Both the position numbers and the translations under genes were made by a program. Below are positions 9,332-20,539 of a DNA stretch of 64,000 nucleotides, piece by piece. Below the pieces are notes generated by a model. It was not told the origin of the DNA and searched no databases. It was given only the letters and a program-made list of their open reading frames with translations. How positions within the stretch are numbered: the first letter of the stretch is position 1; the number at the start of each line of letters is the position of its first letter. The stretch is taken from the NCBI GenBank assembly GCA_001574975.1, contig KQ965737.1:660288-724287 (forward strand), in the 5' to 3' direction. This DNA is from Gonapodya prolifera JEL478 (taxonomy: Eukaryota; Monoblepharomycota; Monoblepharidomycetes; Monoblepharidales; Gonapodyaceae).

Positions 9332-11759
9332 ATGACGTCCACGACGGCCAAAACACGTGGGGACGAGAAAGAGCATGTCTCCAAGAAGCCTGTGAACGCG
9401 CCGTCGAATGCCCCACCGTCTCCTCCCATTACGCCGACCAGAGAAGCCGCTGGACGAGAAACGCTTGAACTTGACGGGCGTAAGCGAGCAGCAGGACCGC
9501 AATATGGACTTGAAGCACGGGAAATAACCGAATCGGACAAAATGAAGGCCGAGGGGCTGAAAGATGCGGGAAACAAGGCGTTTGCCGCAAATCACTTTGC
9601 GAAAGCTATCGACCTCTACACGGAAGCGATTGAACTCAACCCGGTACTTTACATTCATTGTTTCTACTCCGCTACATGTTTGAATGTGTCTTGCTGCGCT
9701 CTAGACTGTGCCAGCGTACTTCTCCAACCGCGCGTTCGCGAACATCAAAGAAGAGTTCCTGGGGGCCGCTATCCAAGATGCTGGTACTTTAACCCTTGAA
9801 ATCTTGTTTGCATGAATACACTAGGAACCAAGGAATTTCGGTCTTTGTGTTGCTAGAGCGCGCCATCGAGTTGGATCCCCGCTTTGTCAAAGCGTACTAT
9901 CGACGGGCATCTGCGTACTTGGGCATGGGAAAGTTGAAAGAGGCAATAAAGGACTTGAAGTGAGTTACGGGTATGAAGCGAATGCGTTTGGTCGTTTTAA
10001 TTCTTTGACTCTTTGGTCCCAGAACTGTGTTGAAACTGTCCCCGAAAGATGCAACGGCGTCCGCAAAACTGTCCGCAGCTGAAAAGGAGTTTCGTCGCAG
10101 ACAATTCGAGCAAGCGATTGCCGTGGATGATTCTCGTCGGAGTGCTCTGGAGCGACTCGGCGATATTGGTGGGTTTCCGCGAACGAGTTTAGGTCAATCC
10201 ACCCCCACCCCCCCCCCTTACCCCTCCGCCTCGTGCCTCTCAGACGCCATTATAGTTGAACCGTCTTACGATGGTCCACACCTTGACCCGCCAGTTGCCA
10301 GCACTGAGTCTGGCTTTGCACCTTGCGTGACCCTCACGGCCGAGTTCATCTCCGCGCTCATAAAGTACCTGATTGGGCAGGGGAAGCTACACCGCAAGTA
10401 TCTGTACCAGATGCTGCGGCATCTCAAGGCCATTTTGGAACAAGGCGCCAGCGTGGTGGACGTGCCTGTGCCGGAATCGGACAAGGGCGTGGTGAATTTG
10501 GTCGGAGACGTGCACGGCCAGTTTTACGACGTGGTCAATATGCTGGAGCGGTGCGGGATGCCGGGACCTGCGAATTATTACCTGTTTAATGGAGGTGGGA
10601 CATTGTTTTTAAACACTGACGAAAGGTTTGGCCATGATTTGAGGCTTCGTTTTCGTTGAAAAGATTTCGTGGACCGTGGATCGTTCTCCGTTGAAGTCAT
10701 TGTTCTTCTTATCGCTCTCAAGCTTGCCTTCCCGAAATTCGTGCACCTGGCGCGAGGGAACCACGAGGCAGATGACATGAACAAGGGTGGGTTGCTTTTT
10801 GGGAAAGTTTGGCCAGTTTGAATTGAACTGATTGTTTTCCTCGGACTTTTCTACTTTCACCTTTAGTGTATGGATTTGAAGGAGAGGTGAAATCCAAATA
10901 CTCGGACCTCGCATTCCGTTTCTTCTCGGAGATTTTCGAAGCCCTCCCTGTGGCGCACCTTGTCGGAGGCAAGATTTTTGTCGTGCATGGAGGACTGTCG
11001 CGAGAAGGGGAAGAAAAGGCGGTCACGCTTGGTGAGTGCCCATTTTTTTCCAAGCCTTGACCGAAAAAGCCGCATCCAACGCTCTGCTCCACGACGCACG
11101 ACGGCGGTCAGATGATCTGCGCGCCCTCCCCCGGAACTCGCAACCGTCGGGAAATCCCGTGCTGTCGGATCTTTTGTGGGCGGACCCGTCGCCCATTCCC
11201 GGATACACGGCATCCAAGCGCGGGCAGGGATTCCAGTTCGGACCCGACATCACGTCCAAGTTCCTGGAACGCAATGGGTGGGATCTCGTAGTGCGCTCGC
11301 ATGAGGTCAAAGAGGAAGGGTATGAAGTGCAGCAAAATGGGAAACTCATTACGGTGTTCTCTGCCCCGAATTACTGCGACCAGGTTTGTGGATAGGAACT
11401 GTGTTGTGGTTGAGTTATCCGCAGTGCTGACCGGTGTATTTTAAACGCCACGCTCTATGGTAACTCTGACCCCGGCCCCGGAATTAATGTGCTCTCAGAT
11501 GGGCAACAAGGCGGCTGTTATTCGGGTATCGTCGACATCCTACCCGGCTCCACCGCTTCAGCTACCGCCTCCGACGCCCACTTCCACGTCCACATTGCAT
11601 TCGTCCCCGACCCCACCAAAGTCTGATTGGAGTGTTGCCGAGACGATGACGATCGCTTCCGGCAAGCTTCGTCTGGAAGTGCGAACGTTCTCGCACGTTG
11701 GACATCCTCCCGTGAAAGCAATGGCGTTCTCGCCAATGGGGGCAGGAATGATGTCGTAA
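9332..11759 (+). CDS. PPP5C: Serine/threonine protein phosphatase 5 (TPR plus PP2A-type domain)
   Basis: A disordered N terminus of about 65 residues precedes three TPR repeats ([20 protein letters not shown] onward, then [13 protein letters not shown]-like and [12 protein letters not shown] segments). The phosphatase domain keeps its metal and catalytic motifs: [24 protein letters not shown] (reconstructed across an intron ending at about 10664), [31 protein letters not shown] and SAPNYCDQ. The protein ends [14 protein letters not shown], the usual PP5 tail where the inhibitory helix sits. PP5 binds Hsp90 through its TPRs and dephosphorylates client kinases. The stretch between [10 protein letters not shown] and the tail is longer than in animal PP5, with a proline/serine/threonine-rich insertion of a few dozen residues. 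Confidence 0.93.
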
Positions 11760-12067
11760 ATAATGTAGCAAACCGGTATTTGTAGTGGAAGAAATCAATT
11801 GCACACTGTGGCCAATCGCCAGCTTTGGAGACTACCAACAACCCACGCGGACTCTGCACGATCCCAGCCTGTGTGCGCGATGAACACGCCGCAACCGCTG
11901 CCACCCCTTCCTGCGCACTCGGGATGCGTAGTCGCAAGGGCGGAGAGACATCGGTGCGTGGACATTGGAAAGGTGTGTTCGATCGTCGCACATGCTCAGT
12001 CCTCGCGGCGACTCACACTCCAAACCACGGCAGCTGTTTTGCGGCGCACTTGCGGAATTCTGCTGGA

Positions 12068-15000
12068 ATGGTCAAGGACGTGCGCTGGACACGCTTGAAA
12101 TCATGTGGGCACCTTGTCGATGTCAGCGATTCTGCGCTGATTTATGACGGTGGGACCCCAAACGCAGCGAACGCTCCCCTCTGAGTTTGGTGGAACATGG
12201 ATCCGATGGAGCATTGGGTGCTTTTGCGGCGTTCTGCTCTGCACCGCCGCCATTTGTCACGACACCCGGTTCTGACATCGATTCAGAAGGAGTGCATCCA
12301 ACCAAACTGCTTTTGGAATACCTCGCACAAAAGTTTGATGTACCTGCGGGAATGAATGTGAGGAGCGGAGCAACAGGCAGGCCATTCTATCCTACAATAT
12401 CATGACAAGCTCGCGCTACCCCACTAGGCTGCCAACACAACCTTCCTATGGACTTTGGTTCCAAACAATGAAAACCCGCTCTTCCTTCACAGATCTTTAC
12501 AGATGGCATTCCGGTCATTCCCCCAATCAGAGTACATCATGTTCGTTTCCCAAAACCCACCACCCAGCGCCATCCACACACACCTCTGCAGCACTGTCCG
12601 AGACGAGTTTCGCGCGGACGAGGAGCGCGAATACCTCAAGCGAATGAATCGAGGACACCTCGACCCACAACGCTATTTCACCCCCGCGGCCCCACGGTCG
12701 TCCGCGTCACCAGACGGATGGACGATGCTGTACTGTGAACGAAGCACGCTTACTCAAAGCGTAGTGATTCGACGAGCCGTGACTGAAGACTGCGACGATC
12801 TCTTGCCGATGCTCAGAACTCACAACGTTGGTTCATGACTCGCACGCCACACTTAGACATGCATGAGACTGACGAAAACCGTTCGTACAGGTCATAAAGA
12901 CAGAAGACTCGGGCGGGGACTATCTCCTTTCCGAGCTCATCGAGTCGCAAAGCCCCCAACGGCTCTCCCTCGTCGCCGAGGTGAGCTTTGCGATTTTTCC
13001 GCGGTTGGATCACACCAGCTTGCTAAAATCGAGTGTACCGTTGGCTCAAAGTGGTGTGGGAAAGTCGTGGGCCTCATGCACTTGACCAACGGCAGCGTCA
13101 ACCCGTCACTCATGTCCGACTTTGACTTTTCCGATTTCCCCACCGTAGTGAAAGGTGAGGCCAGGTCCTTGACAACAACGCCGCCAGTTTTCGTCATACG
13201 TGCTGAACTTGAACTTTCATTTTTCTTTCGGCGCAGAGATAACATCGCTCGGCGCGATCGTCATCAACCTCTTTGTCCTCGACGACGAGTTTTCCGACGA
13301 GGGTATCCGCTTTGTCGCGTTTGCCTTTGAGCATTTCGGCGCCAACAGGCCGTGTCTGATTTCAGTGTCGGCCGAGTCTCGAGATTTCCCGCTGTTAAGA
13401 AGATTCAACAGGGTTCCGTTCGCGCCGAGCAGCAGTACAAAGTGAGTTCGAAAAATTGGATTGGGGAGGGGGGGGGGGGGGGGCATCTCGACCTGTATCT
13501 GAATTATTATGCGTAAACGCGCTGGCGTTCTGCTTGGGCGATAGTCAGATCCTCTATTTCACCACGGCAAAGAGTCTCCTTCCCATTGACATGCAGTGCA
13601 AGCGAGATTCCGAAGCCTGTAAGTACGACGGCCCCCAGCGAACATATTTTGCTCCGTGGCTTATCTTTCACACCTTGCACGCACTCGAAGGGACCTTCAC
13701 CTTCTCCGTGACCAACCAGCCCATGGGCAGTGCTCTCGTCGAAACGCACACGGACGAGGGACTCTCGGAAGACTGTGACGTCGATGATTTCATTTCCAGC
13801 GACAACCGGACGGGCAAAATTGGGGTTTTGCGGTCGTTTGACTTGTTGGATGCGTTTTCGCAGGGTGAAGCGGTGAGACTCGTTCGATTGTGAATGTGAC
13901 GTGGGAGGTACTGATGATACGACTCGGCCTTGTCGCCCTCCCAGAAGCGTATTCTTGCAGACATGCTCACGTACACGGGACTCCATGCTTTATTGTGGCA
14001 AGCTCGCGATGAGGACGTAGCAAGCAGTCGACTTTGTCGGGTTGTGAAGCGTGATTTTTTTCCAATCAAACGAAGACGGCGGTGAGTGTTTTAAACCCTT
14101 TGATTTGCCAGCAGTGACTACATGAAAGCTGCAGAATTCAGTTTCCGAACAATGAGAAGGACGGAGAAGCAGTAACTCCTTCCACAAACAGGAACACGTG
14201 GATTTTGCCCCTGTGTTTGATACAGTGCCCAAGAGTAAGCAAGTCGTAGTGCAGCACTCCTTGGTTCAAACCATGAACCTCGTGTTTGATGTCCAGGTTA
14301 CTGTTCATTCGCGCGTTGTTTTTATTGGAGCCTCAGATAGCGGGCTCAGTGCTGCCTTGAGGCTGTCTCAAGTGAGTTCGTGGAGCGTCATGAGAGCGAG
14401 ATCGCAGGATGTGATCAGTTCGACGTTCAACAGCATCGATACCTCGACTTCTCCAACATTATATTTATCTCGAAAGTTTCTTGCACTGTTGATGTTCCTG
14501 ACTATTTTGTGTCGCAGAGATCGTTCCTTGATGGCCAGTGAGTGTAACTGTTCAGTGACATCGATGGCACTACAATTTATTACGTCCCGCGACGCGGCTA
14601 GATTCGGACATCAGAATACATCTCAATTGATGAAATTTTTGACCGAAGAGGTGTGTGAAATTGATCGGGCACATCGGGTAGTCCGAACAAAGGAGGGAAC
14701 ATCCATTGGGTGAGCGTCAACGTTGTCGTCCTTCAATGTACTGATACCAAGAGTGTGGTGTTTTCAAGGTACGATGTGTTGGCGCTCACGACCGGGCAAC
14801 AGCATCACCCATCATTGTCCATCTCAGAAAAGTTTGGAGAACTTGGCAACGTCTGTGGTGTGAATGTGAACAAAGCAGATCACATTGACACGCTCTTGAA
14901 GAATGCTGTCGGGGGAAGTGGATCTATAGTCGTGTATGGCTCAAGTCTGCAATCGTTGGGCCTTTTGAACAGTGAGATTTGCCCTTCAACACCCTCAAGG

Positions 15001-16314
15001 TTGTGCTATTTGAATCACAAACCAACCCACTGAACAGGCATTTTGCGACTTCAAATAGACCCAGCACGCGTATTCTTCGTCCAGCAAAGCGAAACGTACA
15101 GTGACGCCCCATGGCTCGATAGCACTGCACTGGGACACCTAAAAGCTGTTGTGTCGCGGCTCCAATGCCATGTCATCACTGGCAATCTTTTTTACTGGGA
15201 GGCAAAACAGAACAAATTGGCTGTGATGAAACTGACGGTGGGTTATTGAGAACGCAAGGAAGCGCTATGACGTTCTATGAAGAACTCTACTGACACAGAG
15301 AGAAGATGCCCAAGAAAACATCATCTCAAATATTGATGTCTTACTCTACGCTGGCGAAATGTCCGTTTCGCCTTCGACGTTTCGTATGATCAATTCCGCT
15401 GGGTTGTCGTTCGATGGCAAGTTAGTTATTGACCAAAATTGCTGCACCGTGGACCCTGTGATGTGAGTCTCATCATTTTTCTAATTCCAATTCATCACTA
15501 AGAAGTAACTGTCCCTCAGTTTTGGAGCAGGTCCTGGAACAAAGTATCAGAGTAAGCTCAAACAACGCACATCTCATGACGCTTACAATTCTTTTGAGGT
15601 TGGATTGAAGGTGAACTGAAACGGACACAGATGCGGTATTTCTTTCTCAAAGCTCCACACAAAGCTTGCAGATGCCATCCAAAGCGCGATAACGACTGTG
15701 GGAAGCAATACCGCGGGTCAGTTACCCTGGCGTGGGACTGCACCAAAAGTCGTGATTTCGGTTCTACCTGGTACGCCATAGCAATGCTATGAATTTCCTT
15801 TGTGCTAAAACATTTGTCGGTGGAAGGCGAAGTTCACTTCATCCATGTTCATGAACCAGAAGGATCAATTGATGAAGGGGTACGTGTCTGTCTTCTGAAC
15901 CTTAGGAGCATACGAGTGGAGATTTATTGCACATTTACGTCAAATAAGGGTCGCGATCTTGAAACTCGAAACGACAACAAATGTCTGAGAGTTCGGATTG
16001 ACAAACATGGTCGCATTGTTAGGTTGACGTCACTGACAGGCACACCACCGCCCTACGACAACTTGATCGCCCTTTATGGCCTCCACGAGCGTCTTTGCAA
16101 TAACTTGGTATCTCGGTTCGACGAAGGGCTGATTAAAGATTTGGAGACTTACTTTTCGGAAGTTTGGGCGCTGCCTCTCTTCAGTGACCGACTCCGTGGC
16201 TTACTGTCGTTGTTCCATGAAGACCTGCGTAAAACTGGACGTGAAATACCAAGCATTCAAGTCTTACTTGAGAAGGCCGCGAAAAATCCCAACGATGTGG
16301 GTGCCCCATTGTAA
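12068..16314 (+). CDS. CFAP61: CFAP61, cilia- and flagella-associated protein 61
   Basis: CFAP61 belongs to the calmodulin- and spoke-associated complex at the base of radial spokes in motile flagella. The N-terminal part carries the GNAT-like region: MAFRSFPQSEYIMFVSQNPP, then VVIRRAVTEDCDDLLPMLR, YLLSELIESQSPQRLSLVAE and KVVGLMHLTNGSVNPS. A middle region reads INLFVLDDEFSDEGIRF. The second half has the Rossmann-like flavoprotein region typical of CFAP61: VVFIGASDSGLSAALRLSQ near 14320, YDVLALTTGQQHHPSLS near 14770, and GSIVVYGSSLQSLGLL. The C terminus reads IALYGLHERLCNNLVSRFDE and LIKDLETYFSEVWALP. More than ten introns are needed. One of them holds a 16-base G run at 13468-13483. The start codon is uncertain and may lie somewhat upstream or downstream of 12068. 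The gene implies a flagellated life stage. Confidence 0.82.
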
Positions 16315-16518
16315 TCGCACATGATCAGAAAGTGAAGTCTCTTCACAGATTCAGAAAAACGATCTCATGCTGGCATACTCTGAGTTCGATCGTTCGACTA
16401 GCAGGCATATGTTTGATGTTATGGTATTTAAGTTTGTTAAGACGAACATTTGGAGGTCTTGGCCTGGTGCTCTCGAAGGATAGCGATTTTATTTTAATAC
16501 TATATGCTAATTTATTAC

Positions 16519-18486
16519 TCAATAGTCATCGAAGTCCTCCTCATCTGTTCCCGCCAGACTGCTTGCATCCCCAATGGAAAGAATGTCGCTAAAAATTTGC
16601 TGTATCGGGCATTGTTTAGGGTCGGTCGAAACTTGAGACTCTCGACTTAACACAGACCGACGCGCGTTTCCCATGAGATGCACTTGACACACTTCTGACA
16701 GCTCTTGGTGCAGGTGCCTTCTTGGGCGGTGAAGCAGCTGGTTGTGCCACAAAATTCGGCGTCTTGAGAGTGAAAAGGTCTTTCAGCATTGAGGCGATAA
16801 TCACAAGGATGTTGCATTCAGTTCACCTGTGGTCGCCTTGACTCCATCCGAACATTTTCCGCAGGCGAAACGTCTGCTGTGAGCGATATGCTTCCACAAA
16901 CCTTCAAAGCGGGCTTTTGGTGCAGCGCAATTGTGTGGAGTAAACGAGGCTCTTTACCTTCGTATCACACTGTACGTCAATCTTTTCCCGGAAATACCGG
17001 AAATCGTGAAGCTCAGATTTTTGTTGTTGTAATTGAGAGTAGCTCAACAAAAACTGTGTTGGTTGCTTTTTCTGGTAGCCCACGAAGTCGTCCAATCGAT
17101 CGATTTCAGCAATCTGACGTCGAAGTTCCAGTTCGTCTCCACGAAGTGTATCAAGCTTATTCATCACTATATCATCCAACTCATGGCAAGCACACTTATA
17201 AATCTGATCAATTTGGGAGCGTAGAGCTTCAGCCATCGAGTGCACGGCTTTCGCACGGTCTTCAAGCATTGATATGTGGTTGTCAATTTTTGTCTTCCGT
17301 TGGATGAGCGCTTTGTCAGGCTAATAACCTGGGACATGAGCATTACATTCTCTTTGAAACACAAGCTAATCTCACCAGTGCAGTTTCCGCAATAACCGCT
17401 TGATAGGCTTCGTCCAAACGAAGCAATTTATGGCTAGCAGCGTCACCCACACTGTGACTACCTGTCATTTTGCAAACAACGCACACAGGCAAATGGCACT
17501 GATGGCAATAAAATTCCACAGGCTTGTCACCGTGGCTCTGGCAGTTGCCAAACACGACAACATTCTGTAAAGCAGTGAAAAAAAAAGTTATAAGGCGGTG
17601 CCCGATTACCAAAAGCATGACGCGAACCTGTTCCAAGGATACACGATTATGGCTGCAAAAGGTGAGTGTGGTTTTCCTTAAACGGACTTATGATTCCAAA
17701 TTCTCACCGTCTAGTGAGCTTTGCAGCGTGCAACAAGGAGTCACAATCACTGCACAGGTTGGCGTTGTCAGCGGCACAGTAGACAGAAGCTTTTGTGGCT
17801 TCGCAGTTGTCGCAGCTCGGTTTCTGTTATCTCATGCGAACGGCAGAGCGCGAAAGGGTCGACCCAGAAGGCCCATTAAGACTCGCAATTGCAAAAATTC
17901 CATCCTTATTCACCTCTCGCGACTTCTTTTCTGCTTCAGGGTCGAATTCAACCTCGGCGAGACAAACCGGAAGCACCTGACTTGTCTTCGTTATAATGTA
18001 TTCAAAGGTAGCACTTCCTTCATTGGTGACGATGAAACTGGTGTATCCAGTCGGCAGAGTCGGTAGTGGTCCCTCAGCCAGCTTCTTTGGGAGCACCCGT
18101 GCCCTCCCAACCGCTACTTCAACCAGTAACAGCTTGTGCAGTCGCGATGAGGCAACGGCATTCTTTTGCGTGTTTCCCGGATCGAGTTTGAGCCTGCCAA
18201 ACGAGAACCTTGCTCCGCGCTCTCCAACAGCTAGCGTGTATCCTTGTGGAGCGAACTCCAATCCAGCCTTTTTCAATTGACCAACTTCCACCCATGTCTT
18301 GAGCGTCAGTCCATTGCTATAATTGCGCTCAAATTGCTTCTTGGCGTGGGAATTCGCGACCAAGTGAGCGGTGACAATCTGCGCAGTCGTCGCCTTAAGT
18401 TCCACTCTGAGAGAATACTGCAGCTCGGAGAAAAGCACGCTGCTGGGAGGGATGGGCGTCAACGGAGCTGCGTGAGCCGTGTTCAT
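16519..18486 (-). CDS. Double B-box zinc-finger protein with coiled coil and PARP-like N-terminal region
   Basis: The first exon (about 180 usable codons) forms a globular domain with LRVELKATTAQIVTAHLVAN, LHKLLLVEVAVGRARVLP, GYTSFIVTNEG and FEYIITKTSQVLPVCLAEVE. The last three resemble the closing strands of PARP catalytic domains, but the catalytic His-Tyr-Glu residues cannot be placed, so this is only a fold-level guess. The next exon gives a first B-box (CDNCEATKASVYCAADN, then LCSDCDSLLHAA). A second B-box follows (NCQSHGDKPVEFYCHQCHLP, VCVVCKMTGSH). An extended coiled coil comes next (about 17270-16900: MAEALRSQIDQIYKCACHEL, LRRQIAEIDRLDDFV). The tail ends acidic in DEEDFDDY. There is no RING finger, so it is TRIM-like but not an obvious ubiquitin ligase. 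Similar B-box proteins occur in flagellated protists, as far as I recall. Function is unknown. Confidence 0.75.
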
Positions 18487-18625
18487 CGCTTCCGTTGATC
18501 TGACCGCGGTTACTTCCCATCACCCCATGAACCATCGTCTGCACCAGTTTTGAGGGTTAGAGCACCGTCATTACACCATGTAAAGTGTCATTCTACATTC
18601 GTGTTAATAAGATTGCGATTCTTTT

Positions 18626-20481
18626 TCATTTGCCTACCCCAGGAATCTTCGAAAGGTCTTCTAAAGACATTTCGTCGATTTCTTTGAGACTGCGTCCAAT
18701 TATTTCGACTGCCCGATGAATCTGCTCTTCAGTAATCACCAAAGGTGGTGCCTTGTTCCCATTAATGATCAGAAGGTTGCAGTAATGATGCACCAACTAA
18801 TTATTCCTCTCACCAATCGAATAATGTTTCGATGAGTCGGCTTAGCCAGAAGCCCATAATGAGCCATCAATAAGCAGATATGCCACGCAGTCTTGGCCGA
18901 TTTCCCGCTGTTATCGTCAATCACAATAGCGTTCAGCAGCCCTTTCCCACGGACTGTAGTAAGAAGGGGAGAGTTGATTTTCCTCAATTCGGCTCGGAAA
19001 AGATTTCCAAGCTTTTCCGCCTATGACACATGGCCTTGTCAACAGCGCGAGGATACCAAGGGTCTTTCAATAATGCTCACATTCTCCGTCATGTGCTCAT
19101 CTCTGAGTACGGTAAGAGCACTAATTGCCACCGCAGATGCAAGAGGATTCCCGCCATACGTGGAACCGTGTTCACCAGGTTTGATGCAAAGCATGATGTC
19201 CTTCGACGCGAGAATTGCAGAGACAGGATATACTCCACCAGAAAGAGCTTTCCCCAGAATAAGGATGTCCGGTTTTACTTCGTCCCAGTCACAGGCAAGC
19301 ATTCTCCCAGTTCTGCCCAGCCCCGTTTGGATTTCATCGGCGATGAAAAGAACATTATGTTTCTTGCATAAATCATAGCACTTTTGGAGGTATCCGTCAT
19401 CTGGAACGTTGATACTGGAAGTGAGGTGTTCCACGTGTCAGCGTTCTAACCCCATATTCGTTGCATCTTTCCTTACCCAGCTTCTCCCTGAATAGGCTCC
19501 ACGAGGAAGGCAGCACAGTTCTGTCCATGTGCCACAAATGCTGCTTCCAAGTCCTCGGGATGGTTGTGACGGATGGTTTTGTGGGTCACTGGGCACACAG
19601 GACTTGGGAGACCGTCAGTGAGTGTTCAACCGAAAATTCAAGTTTTACCCTTACCCGACGTTTGGGAGATAAGGCCCAAATTCATTCTTAGCATCTGGGT
19701 CGGTCGACATTGTGATGATACCAATAGTTCTGCCGTGAAAGTTGTTTTGTGCTGCAAGAATTATCGCCTTGTTCTCCGGAATGCCCTTCCGCAGATAGCC
19801 CCATTTTCTGGCCACTTTCAAGGCCGTTTCAACAGCTTCAGCCCCAGTGTTCATGGGGAGCACCATCTCAAAACCAAAAAACTGAGGGAAAAGTAGTTTA
19901 ATTGTCAAACTGCCGAAGAGCAACACTAAAGCATTGATCATCTCACCTTTGTCACAAACTCCGCGTACTTTCCGAATTGATCGTTGTAAAATGCCCTTGA
20001 GCTCAAAGCAAGGGTCTGAGCTGCAAAACAAATTAAATTGTGTGCCTGACCAATGACGAAAGTTCTTCCCCCGGTAATACCTTGAAATATCAATGTCCCC
20101 ACAATCTTCGGGTGCGAATGACCCTGATTAACTGCAGAGTAGGCACTTAGGAAGTCCATGTACTGTTTGCCTTCGGGATCCCACACGTAAACTCCCTCAG
20201 CTTTCGCGAACACCACGGGAAGTGGATGGTAGTTGTGAGCAGAGTACTGATAACGCATCCGGTCGCATGAATCTCAAATAGCAATGTCATGGAGCTGCGA
20301 GCTAGTCACCTCGTGCTCTAAATGCATTATCTGCTCGGACGTCGTTCCGTCATTATTAGCTATCTTTCGCTTCAAAAGAGGAGTGGGCGGGGTAGATCGG
20401 TGAGCGACTTTGCGTTCCTCCAGTGAATCATCCTTGCCATGTGCCGACGCATGTGAATCGAGAGGTTTGGTTGGTGCCATG
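18626..20481 (-). CDS. CAR2: Ornithine aminotransferase (class III PLP enzyme)
   Basis: The enzyme converts ornithine and 2-oxoglutarate to glutamate semialdehyde in arginine catabolism. An unusual N-terminal extension of about 50 residues ([20 protein letters not shown]) leads into [11 protein letters not shown], which an intron joins to [20 protein letters not shown]. Further motifs are [74 protein letters not shown] (the PLP-binding aspartate lies in ADEIQTG) and [15 protein letters not shown] with the Schiff-base lysine. It closes with [20 protein letters not shown] and ends GVGK. The start codon lies only 58 bp from the stop of the DBR1 gene on the same strand. Confidence 0.95.
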
Positions 20482-20539
20482 AGAGATGGAAATGAGGTCT
20501 TTGGCAAGCCAGCACAGGTACTTTCCACATATATTGTTA

